Below are positions 22,302 through 32,525 of a DNA stretch of 64,000 bases, piece after piece (within the stretch, counting starts at the first letter, position 1; each line of letters starts with the position of its first letter). Position numbers and translations under genes: made by a program. The stretch spans positions 93,935,290 through 93,999,289 of the forward strand of contig CM075649.1 in the NCBI GenBank assembly GCA_037953625.1, written 5' to 3'. Source of the stretch: Crotalaria pallida. Its lineage: Eukaryota; Streptophyta; Magnoliopsida; Fabales; Fabaceae. Under the pieces are notes generated by a model, which saw only the letters and a program-made list of their open reading frames with translations, was not told where the DNA came from and did not search any database.

Positions 22302-25147
22302 AGTTTCTCCTCGGCCTTGGAGTGTGGACTCACAACTCCTGTTGCGTTACTCACCAAGCGAGTAACATGTTATTAGAAATAGATTTGTTTCATGATTTAG
22401 TTAAGTATTATTGCTAACGTAATGACAAGAGTTGTTGTGAATTATAGTATAGTGAGTATCATTGCTAGTATGATAATAGGAAAAGTTGCGGAGTTTAGTG
22501 CGGTGAGTATTCTAGACTCTTTTAAGTTTTGTTGGAGCTATTTGAGAAGCGTAGCGAATAGTGGAGATTTCTTTATTGTTTATTTATATGATTTGAAACT
22601 TATTCTACAAACCTGAAATCTTGTGGAAAACAATGAGTCATATTTAGAAGTGGATGAATTATGAGACTAAGGATAACAATACCCCAACGGGCTAGAGCAC
22701 TAAGTTGCTACCCCACCGGGAGGAAGTGATCTTTAGTTTCGCGCCAAGTAAACCAATTCTAAATGTGACACACAAAACAAGGTTTCAACGTTTTAAAACT
22801 AATAGGTTGAGTGATTCGAACTTAAGTAAGACAAGAATGGTCTTATCACTAATGTGTTGTATGTTTGAGCCTGATAACCTCAAGTATACATATATTGGGA
22901 GATATCACCATCCTGTCCCTAAGTTTCGGCGAGTATTTTGGGAAATTAGGAAGATCCCAAATTTAGGAGGATTAGAAGCCATTGTTATAGGTCTCCGTAT
23001 GCGTGGACATTTTTGGATCAAAGTTACGCAATGGAAGTGTAGTAAGAATTGTCTGGCATTAAGATAATAGTTTTAGCTAGTTCACGAATTCTAGTTCGTT
23101 ATTACAGTTTGATCTGGTTCGTTTTGCCTAGAATAGTAAGTAAGGAACCCTGAGATAGTACATAGTGATAGTCTTTGGTCTAGGCAATTAGGTGCTTAAC
23201 ACCCTAGTGGATAAATGCTATGTGCTGATATGTGTTTACCTAGACGATTAATTGTAAACTTTGATGATACCTGCTATTGTTTTACATGTGAATGTTGAAA
23301 CTATTTGGAGCATAAAACTATTTTTGAAAACTTCTTTATAAAATAATGTTGCTATCAAAAGATCGAGCGGTTCCCAAGTATAATAATTTTAAAGTCAGGA
23401 ACCATTTGATATTTAAGTGTGATAGTAACCAAAGTGAATTTCAATGTTTTGAAAATTGAACTTAAAACGAATTTCCCTGTTTTAAAATAGAATTAGAAAT
23501 CTTTCCAAATTGAATTCTAAGTCACAGGATAAATTTTAAGAAGTTAGTAAGGAAACCAAAGATTCTTAATTAATCAGGCGGTGAAATAGTTCATTGTTTT
23601 AATCAAACCACACGCCGATTAAATAGGAACCTTTATGTGCGACAAAAATCGATTTGGAACGAAATTCAATTCTCAAACTTAAAGTTAAAGGGAATGCAAC
23701 TATTTCAATTTGTGAAGAAGTACCAAAATAAATTTCCTAGTTAATAGCATATTCCCTTTCTCATTGAGCTTGCCAACCTGGAGAAGTATTATACTTCTTC
23801 ATCGAAGTTTCCATGAAGTTGGATGGAAGTAATCCTTTTTGAAAAGACATGATTCGTTTGCAAAGCTTGTTTTCAGAATTTCATACACGTTATTTATCCG
23901 GAAAGTGTAAATGCTTCAAAGTATAAAATAACTTGTATGATTGAACCTTTTACTAAGGTTTTACATGAAACCAAATATTTCTTCATCTAGAAAGAACCTA
24001 GATTTTCAAAGACTTTAATTTTATGATTATATAGATGCATAGATGTTTCTTGGGAATTGTTTGATATTCAATGTTTATGTATGTCGCTAGATGATGAATA
24101 AATATGTTTTGTTTGGTTAGGAAATATATGCTAACCCATAGGTATGTTGTTGTGCTTATGAGTTAATGTCGGTCGGGAAATCAGGGTTTTCAATATATTG
24201 GAAAAACTGAACTTTTGAACTAGGGGATATTTATTTGATCTAAAAGGTTTTTATATGAACATTCTAAGGTTGAACCCAAGTTTTAAGTAAAACTTCAAAC
24301 TGCTTGGAGCAATTTGATATTTTAAACAAACGTGATGTTTCTTTTACAAGCAGATCTGATAGTTTCGATGCTTCCTATGCTGCGAACGCACGTTAAAATT
24401 TGGCTTTAACTTGCTCCAACCGGTCTGAAAATTTTGTACAACCTTTAGGCTGAGTATAAGTTTAGTCCCTTTAAATTTTGATGTCCCTTGGAGTTTGTTT
24501 ACTACTTTTAAAGAAAACCTGATTCAGGTTCAGCCAGTGCCATTTTCGATGTTTGACGAAGTGATTGTAAGATTAAAGCTGAACCTAATGAACTCCGATT
24601 GACCTGAAAATTTATCACGACGTTCTCTTACATGAAGGGACCCTATTGGTGAAAATTTTTATAACTTTTGGAATCAAATTGATTTTTTTTTAGAAAGTGC
24701 ATTTTTGTTACAGTTATGTGGTTGGCTGATTTGGGACTGTAGAACAAATCATGAAAACCATATTTTCTCACATCCTTTTTGAATTGATTTGTGGAATGTG
24801 TGCTGATTGTCAAGAAGGTGTGCGTGCAGGTTTAAGCCTGAACCTTAGGATTGATTCAGGTAAATCAGTATTATGTTAGGAGGTAGTAGAGTTTTCCTTA
24901 GGTTAATGTTTGCAATCATGTGTTGATGTGAAGGTTATTGAGCATGTTTAAATTTTGATTGATGTTTCTGTAATAACTGCTTACTTGAACAATGATTGTG
25001 CTTGATTAGGACTTAGGATTAGTACCTAAGTTGTATGTCCTTAGGTAGTATGCCGTTGCCAAGTGGGGGAGTGAACCCGGAAGGAGTTTGATATCATAGT
25101 TAGAGGCCCTATTTAAGTGATAGTCATTTATTCTTTTGAACCAATCG
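22302..25147 (+). other. E interior, no recognisable gene
   Basis: After the PBS comes a leader shared with A and B (CTCGGCCTTGGAGT, then a hairpin at 22346-22366). The motif CCAACGGG with CTACCCCACCGGGA (22684-22722) recurs in D. A 120-codon frame at 22705-23067 shows no convincing domain. The segment 24420-24690 resembles the C/F LTR repeats. The rest is AT-rich spacer. Confidence 0.65.
22346..22366 (+). other. Hairpin downstream of the E PBS
   Basis: GTTACTC and GAGTAAC pair around the loop ACCAAGC, 45 bases after the PBS. Counterparts exist in A, B and D. Confidence 0.75.
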
Positions 25148-25185
25148 GAATTTCGGGGACGAAATTCTCCTAAGTGGGGGAGAAT
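25148..25185 (+). promoter_or_regulatory. E PPT with upstream hairpin
   Basis: GAATTTCG (25148-25155) and CGAAATTC (25160-25167) flank GGGA, followed by the PPT AAGTGGGGGAGAAT against the right LTR. Confidence 0.85.
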
Positions 25186-28100
25186 TGTAACATCCCTAAT
25201 TTTAATCCCTAGTATAATTATAAGTTTTATCGAAATAAATAATTATTTCTTGAAATCAATCAATTAAGTGCTGGGTATTTTCATAAAATACATTATGTTA
25301 ATTACGAAAGTACCTTTAATTGCATTTTTAAAATAAATTCATTTAGAAAAATTACCCTATTTGAATAATATACTTTCTATTCTTTACTTTGATTTTTTTT
25401 TACAAAGATACAATATTAAATAAATTTTTGTTATTTCCTAGTATCTAACTAATATTTTACTTTATAGTTTTCCTAAATGAAGCTATGTGATGCTAAATTT
25501 TTATTATTAATATTTTTGGGGAACGAATAAATGAATGAATGAAAGTATATGTAAAAAAAACAGAGAGATGTGCGTGTGTGCTAGCTGGTGTGCGTGTGTG
25601 TGTTTAGCCAGAAAGAGGAAGAAGTGTGTATGAAGAGAAGGAGCCCTAGGTTCCTCCTTGCCCCTTGAGCCGCCACCCTCCTCCTCAATCTCTCTCCCTC
25701 CGCCGTGTTCTCTTTTCCTCCTCCCTCAAATTGATGAGCCGCCGCCGGCGCCACTACCTTTGCAGCTCTCTCCTCCCTCTCGCATTACGTCTTTCCCTCT
25801 TCTCCGTCGAACTCTCTCTCCCTTCCTTTGAACCGTTGCACCGCCGCTCTCACCGCTACAACCCACGAGCCACCGCCGTTCTCCCTCACCCTTGCCTTCA
25901 CTGTCGCGCGCGTTCCCTCTCTCCTTTCTCTTCACAGTCGCGCGAATCAACCGGGACCATGGAGAAGACAACTGCGCCGTCGCCTCCCTCCAGTCATGGA
26001 TCCGCCGTTCGCTGCTGCTGTTGGACCGCCGCCGCTGCTTCCTGGACCAAGAAGCCCCTGTTCAGGACACTCCCTCTTCCTTCGTTGCTGGTTGTTGTTC
26101 GCTGCCACTGTGGAAGCACCACCACCGCTCGCGATCCGCCGCCGCTATCGCCGAAACCGGATTCGTCTCCCTCGGTCACTCCTAAGCTTATTGTTGGTGC
26201 TTCTGAGCTCAAAGCTTGTCCTCCCTCCTTCCTTTGCTCAGATTCGTGCCGTTATCGTCACCGACGCCGGTCGGGAATGCCGGGGCTGTGAAGCGGTGAA
26301 CCGATCTTGCCTCTATTGCTTCAAAACCATATTTGAGGGTAAATCCCTAACACTTTTTTAATTGCTCTATGTTATGTTTTAATTTTTATATTAATACTAA
26401 TTTTAATATTATTGTTAATAATTATTTAGTATTAAACTGTTTTGGAAATTAAATTTGAAATTATAGTTTATATTGATTTTAATTATATTGTTATTAATAA
26501 TGATTTTTTATTAGTACGTTGATTTATGTTAGGGCAGAATTAACTGTTATGTCGAACGATTAATTTTAAATGTACTTTTGTCAAATGTGTGGGTTCCTAA
26601 TTAAGTGAGTTGTCGCTTAGGTTGGCTGAGTTGTCCCTGAGCTAAACGATACCTCAGTTAATTAGGAAACTGATATAATCGACAGAATGTTAATTCGAGT
26701 TAGGACGTTGAACATTAATTTCAAACTGAAGGGAAGTGGAACTGTTTTAATAATGTTATAATTATGAATTGGACTTATTTTTGAATCAAGAACACTTTCT
26801 TTTAGTCTGGAATTAATAGTGTCAAATGATAATCTTTGATTTTGTGGTTTCAAAAACTAAAACTAATTAACTTTAATGAATTTTCGGTGAGTATGTAAGT
26901 TTCGGATGTTAGCGTATATTTTTTTAAGAAAAGTTATACTAGTTAATAAAAAGGGTATGATCTTGCTTTTATGAGCTTGAGTCCAATAATTTTATGGTTT
27001 GGGAAACATGTTTAAGATGCAATACTTTAAAACCAAAAATGCAATAAGTTAACTTATTTTGTTTTATGATTTTGAATCAAACCCAATACTTGTCAATTTT
27101 CGAAATGTCGAAGTTAATTGTTTTGATTTCCACTCCTAAATTTCTCGAAAGTAAATTTCTAAAGTGTTTGTTCTAAGGAATCTTGGATGGTTTAATTGAT
27201 GAGTTGATTCGGTTTGGCGTATTAAATTTGATTGTTTGATTTATATAATATGGCTAGACGACGAAGAAGCTCTAGAACCTGTCACTGCGCGTAGGCAATG
27301 GACCCTGGTATGATCGGACGTTATCGTGCAAAATGGAAGTGTCTAAGGAAAAGCAAGGTAAGGAGTGGGTATTAGTGAGTATTACCGTACTCTGGGGATT
27401 AGTTTATGATATGCATATAATGGGTACTAAGTATTAATTGTTAGTTAGTATATTGCACCATAGGGTAGTTAGTAACTAGAGCTTATGACATAGGGGAAAT
27501 AATTAGATGATGATATGTTTGATGATATGATTCATTTTTAATATTTGGTATATAAGCTTGTGACTTGATGATGTTTATAATTTAAGTGCTTGTTTTGCTA
27601 AATGATTGAGATATGATTTTATTTAAAAACCAAGGCAAAGAATGGAAATCAAATATGAATTGAATGATAAAGTAATGTGCAGTGAATTGAGTATCGGTGC
27701 ATTGACAGACTAGGTGCCCCTACCGGGTGTACCAAATTCCCAAGGGCCAAGTGCTCACCAGGCTAAATTCCCATTAGGTCCAAATGCCCTGTTAGGCGTC
27801 AATGCACCAAGACTTAATTCACTGCCGAAATAAATGATATAAAATGTGTTGAGAATGTGAAAAAGTGAATGAATTCAAATAATTGAAATGTAAAATGATA
27901 TGTGGAAATTGTGAATAGCATAGCTTGACAGGGTGAAGCCTTTTGGGTGAGAAAGTCCTGGTTGAGCGAGAGACCCTTGGGTGTGCCAAATGCCTGGCAG
28001 GAGCATTAAATTCCTAGTGATGCAAACCGGTTGTAACCGGGAGTGTTGTCCAGACGTGGTAAGACGTGATCGCGCATTGGGTGCGAACGCAGTAAAGTCG

Positions 28101-28710
28101 TGACTGGAACACACTGAAAGTGAAACATGGATATGAAGTATGAATAGAGATTAAAAGACTTTATGAAATAATGGATAAGAATGAAGAGAATAAATTGACT
28201 TGAGAAACGAATGGATACTTGATAATGAATTGTGATATGATGAGTCTTATTATATTGTGATCGAATTGTTAAATGTGTTTGGCTTGGTATAGCATTATGT
28301 CGTAATTGGAAACTGCTTCCCCATTTTATGTGTAATGCTCACTCCTTACTATTTCCACAGGTACTGAGGTTTGAGCTTGCAATACTATTGGCCGAGCAGG
28401 ACTACACTCCACCCTGTGGAGTGTTGTAAAATTAATTAGAAGAGAGAGTTGTTTATTATGTTAAAATTTAGTCTTCTTTTAGTTTGTTATATTTCATTCG
28501 TGCAAGCCCTGAATATGTTTTATTTGATTAGCAGGGCATGAAAATTATACTAGTATGTGTATAAATATTTTCTAAACTGTACTGGTTTGACAGGTGAAAA
28601 ATCTAAATTCTTTGGAAATCCGAAAAAAAGAGGAAACTCTGCCGGATTTTTATCGAAATTTTCAAGTCCATATTTTTATAAAACTCAATTTAATTAAATA
28701 TTTATGAGAG
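25186..28710 (+). repeat. E right (3') LTR, terminal seven bases missing
   Basis: Matches the left LTR from TGTAACATCC to GAGAG; the expected terminal TGTTACA is absent. Its hairpin at 28404-28424 (ACACTCCAC and GTGGAGTGT around CCT) is perfect, while the left copy has one changed pair. Confidence 0.9.
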
Positions 28711-29375
28711 TGTTGACCCATAGTGCAAAGTGTCTTGTGAAAGAACGTAACCAGAAGACAAAGCAGCGTAACAATCTAATAATAATAGCAAATATTAGAG
28801 AAAAATAAATAAACGAGACACCAGAATTTTTAACGTGGAAAAAAACCCTCTCAACTTCAGGAGTAAAACAACCACGGGACCAAATCTAGAAAAATTTGCA
28901 CAATAAAATAATGAGTATACAAAAGAGTCTTCCTAAATAATACTAGAAATAAAAATCAACACCAACAATGGTGAAAACTAGCACAATAAAATCCTTACAG
29001 GGATAAATAGCACAGTGAAAAGAGAAGGCAGACGATAAAAAAAATATGTCAAAATAAAGAGCTCAATGGAAGAAACAACATATTAAAAATTCAGCCAAAA
29101 GAGGACAAGTTTGCGGTGACAATCTTCTACCACCAAGAACCAAAAATTCATCTTCTCACGACACTGCTACCGCCGCTGTGATGTTGTGTGCTATGTGAAA
29201 TCTCAATTTCACTCACGTGAACAAAAGGGTTTCAAAACCCTTTGCTAAAAGCTAAAAAGCTAAGGCCTATAAAAAATATCTATCTTTTTCCTTATCGATT
29301 ATTGTAATTAAAATAACAATAAATAATTAAAACAATAAATTCATGTGGATCCAATTGAGATTGACCCACACAACA
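28711..29375 (-). repeat. J 5' LTR (Ty1/copia), 665 bp
   Basis: Bounded by TGTTGACCC and CACACAACA, a 5-bp terminal inverted repeat TGTTG/CAACA. On the minus strand it ends two bases before J's PBS once E is removed. It includes CTATAAAA-type sequence near 29260-29275 and a CCACGTTAAAAATTCTGGTG block of the kind seen in plant copia LTRs. J's 3' LTR lies beyond the left edge of the window. Confidence 0.8.
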
Positions 29376-29658
29376 TTTTCGTTACTATAGTTGATCCTTT
29401 CATCAAATTTTCCATTTCCAGTCATTTCTTCGGCGAAACTTGTTTTTCTGTCAATATTTTCTAGCAAAACTCCATTTTTCTGGCCAAATTCCATTTTTCG
29501 GCAAATGGTGATCTGTGTCCAAGAGTTCCATTTAGGTTGCCTCTTTTGAATCTTAGCCACCTCAAGCTCCTCTATGTCAAAACCGATGCCACCGCCTAGT
29601 AGTTGGTCAAGGTACATGGATCTTTTTTCCCTTTGATAGCTTTTATTTGGTCGAGTGC
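29376..29658. other. Unassigned host DNA, left part
   Basis: Sequence between the J LTR and D, ending in the D target duplication AGTGC (29654-29658). A minus-strand open frame of 126 codons (29327-29707) begins in D's LTR and ends in J's, so it cannot be a pre-insertion gene. No domain recognised. Confidence 0.5.
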
Positions 29659-30033
29659 TATAACATCCTACATTTTTATATTTTAGGAAAATACTTTTAA
29701 TTAACATTTATTAGAGAAAATATTCGGGGTTTATAAAAATTTTGACAGAGTTTCCTTTATAAAATGGACTTTCCCCGAATAGAATTAAACCTGTCAGTCC
29801 ATAACAGTTTTCAATCTAGTAAAATATAACTTTCAGTTCAAAATAAATAATACTATGTCATACTTCAAAACTTAACGAAATAAAGGATATACATATAAAT
29901 CTACAATTTCACAAAAATGCTTAAACAGAATAAAAATCATTAATTACATTTACATTTACAAAAATCTATTTATTACAATGTGAATCTATAAATGGTTGCT
30001 CTACAAATGGGACCGTGAGGTCACCCTAACAAT

Positions 30034-30053
30034 ATACTCTCCGACGAGAGTAT
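30034..30053. other. Hairpin just beyond the D intron
   Basis: ATACTCTC and GAGAGTAT pair perfectly around CGAC. It has the position of the CTCCAC/GTGGAG hairpins of A and B but a different arm sequence. Confidence 0.8.
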
Positions 30054-30099
30054 CACTTTCTCGGCCTTGATATCCCGTGTGTCTGTCTCCTTGGTGTAC

Positions 30100-31537
30100 C
30101 TAATATGTCCACTGTCAGGGTGAGTACTTTAAAATCTAGATCAAAGAAAACGTTTAAAAACAATAATAAATCATAAATAGGTATATTCAAACACCACATG
30201 GGCAATTAAGCAAATCACAATTCAATTAACAATTTAAACAATCCAGCCTTATACTATATATACTATGCATGCTTAGAGTATATTTCTTTAATATAATACT
30301 GTAATGCACAATCATATGGTTATGCCCTGCTAACGTCACACCTAGGTGATTTAATCCTCGAATCTAATATTAAACATTTTATTTCACTTTAATAACTTTA
30401 ACACTTTGGATCGGATCCGATGAATTAAAACACCTATACAATGCAATCACACTTCCCTTTCCACTTTCACATTTTTAACACTTTTGCACTTTTTAACAAT
30501 CGGGTACATTGTGCTTCACATTCTCCCCGAAGCAGGGTTCCTCACACAATGTACCTATAACACTTTTAACGATAACATTTAACACTTTCAACAATTGGGT
30601 ACATTATGCTTCACATTCTCCCCGAAGGAGGGTTCCTCACACAATGTACCTTAAGACTTTTACACTTTTTCCAATAACAACAAACTGCCTCACAACCCCC
30701 CTCCACTCTGGGGAAAAACCGACCAGGAGGAAGCATTTCTCAACCCCTGTTTGGGTGCTTCACATCCTCTAGGAATGTTGCTCACCCGCTTGCACAATAC
30801 GTCACACTCCTCTAGGGTAGTGTACAACGTACAATCTGGATTGATTCACCCAGATTGGCTCTAGCAGAAATCACTATCACTGGCCACGAGGAGCCAAAGT
30901 AAATAGAATTACTATGGTTTGCGTCGGACCAATCCCCAACACGGGTGGCGAACCCATGTCCTTTGGAAGATCAAAGTCCTCCATAGTAATTCCTAACATT
31001 TACTCTTGTCCTCATCAATCGCAAAGCAACGTATGTTTTTCCCCTACTCCTAAGGTCCACCTTTTCCCCATGCATGATCCAATATCTCAAGTGTTTCTCA
31101 ATTGAATTTAAGACCCTCTTTGTTCTTTGGAAAAATGTCATTTAATTGGTTTAAACTCAATTGAGAAATACTTGGCCCTATTTAATGCATAACTATATGA
31201 ATGTCATATACAATTTGCTTAAATACACTTTAATAATAATAATACAAACAATATCAATCAACAATCATACATCAACCAGGCAATCAGTCGACATACTCAG
31301 GTATGTCTCAGGCACTGTAATTTAAGTCACCTCCCTAGAGTTCTTCACTTCCTATTTTAACAATTCACAGGATCAGTTAATATAACATACATACATACAT
31401 ATCATTTAACTTAGGGTTTTTAGCTAACTCTACCCTCTTACCCATCAACCTAACCAATCAACTAAATATACCTATTTATGACTCTATTACTGTAAATAAA
31501 CCCTTTCTCTAACACTAGACCAAAGTACACCCCTTAC
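30100..31537 (-). other. Predicted LTR intron of D (1438 nt)
   Basis: AAG|GTAAGGGG and ATTAG|GTACACC, both kept in the right LTR (36525-37964, 1440 nt). Contains the 93-bp repeat pair and the CAGTCGACATACTCAGGTAT segment shared with H. Confidence 0.5.
30505..30652. repeat. Two-unit, 93-bp hairpin repeat in the D LTR
   Basis: Each unit runs from GGTACATTGTG (or GGTACATTATG) to CACAATGTACC with TTCTCCCCGAAG between, so each folds with an 11-bp stem. The same pair is at about 36928-37075 in the right LTR. Confidence 0.85.
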
Positions 31538-31952
31538 CTTGAGGAGAGAGAAAGAGAAATTGGGGTTTTTCTCAAAACCCACTCATCAAGCTCTAATCCA
31601 AGCTCCTAAGGCTCCTTTTCCTTGCTCTCATACTCGATCTATGAATCCTTGAAGGATTGAAAGGCTCCATGAGGTTGATTGCTCACTTAGGGTTTTTGGG
31701 GAATTTGGGGTTCCATAAGAAAGAGGGAGAAATCATGAGATTTAAGAGAGGGGAAATCATTAGAAAGTGATTTGGAGATGTTTTATGGCTTTGATTTGGT
31801 GATTTATGGTGTATTTGTGGAGATTTGCCATGATTTAGAGAAGAAGAAGCTATGGAGGTAGAGAGAGAGGGAGAAGAAGATCGTGAGTGAGGAGAGAGAG
31901 ACAATCGGGTAAAATGAAGGGAAAACGCGTTTTTAATCAGATCTGACTGGAA

Positions 31953-32190
31953 GTAATCAATTACTTCCCAGAGGTAATCGATTACCTCTTTGATGCAACA
32001 TTCTAGTACAAAATCCTGAGGCCAAGTAATCGATTAAACCCTTCAAAATAATTAATTACTTCACTGAAATCAACAAGGTAATCGATTAACTCACCCAAGT
32101 AATCGATTACTTTGCTGCAACAACATGTGTGATTTCACCTGAGAGCAAGTAATCGATTAAACCCATCAAGGTAATCGATTACTTGAGGCA
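31953..32190. repeat. GTAATCGATTAC palindrome array in the D LTR
   Basis: At least seven copies or near copies, several extending to longer palindromes (GAGGTAATCGATTACCTC at 31971-31988). The right LTR repeats the array at about 38376-38610. It lies just upstream of the CT-rich leader. Confidence 0.9.
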
Positions 32191-32487
32191 AAATCTTATT
32201 TAGATGGCTTTCTAACCATATTTCACTTCCTAAGGTTCCTATACTCATCTAGGGTTGGATTACTACTCAAAACCTGATTCCTATACTATTTAAACCCATT
32301 TTAAGCTAGTTATACCTCATGCAACTCTACTCTTGGCTCAATACTACACTCTAAACACTTAAACACATACTAATTCTAATGCCAATTATCGTTTCTAAAC
32401 AGAATCGACAATTAAGAATACTACGACACTCATCGAAATCCTACTCACTAATACACCTAGCCACTTAGTAAATTTGGGGATGTTACA

Positions 32488-32525
32488 ATTTTCCCCCACT
32501 TATATGAATTTCGTCCCCGAAATTT
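32488..32525 (-). promoter_or_regulatory. D PPT with upstream hairpin
   Basis: Minus strand: AAGTGGGGGAAAAT abuts the 3' LTR. The hairpin arms are 32506-32513 and 32518-32525 with a four-base loop. Confidence 0.8.

Larger units (their letters stand above)
18763..28710 (+). mobile_element. Element E: non-autonomous Ty3/gypsy-type LTR retrotransposon
   Basis: The LTRs are 18763-22286 and 25186-28710. The interior of 2.9 kb has no recognised protein. The PBS at 22290-22301 differs from the initiator Met-tRNA complement at one base, and a standard PPT precedes the right LTR. It inserted at the outer edge of J's LTR: the left duplication is TGTTG (18758-18762). At the right end the last seven bases of the LTR are missing and the sequence runs into TGTTGACCC of J. 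The two LTRs differ by scattered substitutions and small indels only. Confidence 0.9.
29659..32487 (-). repeat. D left (3') LTR
   Basis: Minus-strand order: palindrome array (31953-32190), CT-rich leader (about 31540-31920), CTCAAG|GTAAG at 31537, intron, ATTAG|GTACACC at 30100, hairpin 30034-30053, and terminal block with CTGACAGG. The 73-codon frame at 31683-31904 lies in the leader and looks compositional. Confidence 0.9.

Noticed and set aside
22705..23067. 120-codon frame in the E interior, considered as a pol C-terminal remnant
   Set aside because: A vague likeness to the end of gypsy pol could not be supported by any motif in order.
29327..29707. 126-codon minus frame between J and D
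   Set aside because: It starts inside D's LTR and ends inside J's LTR. With D removed, a stop lies a few codons upstream in that frame. No domain.
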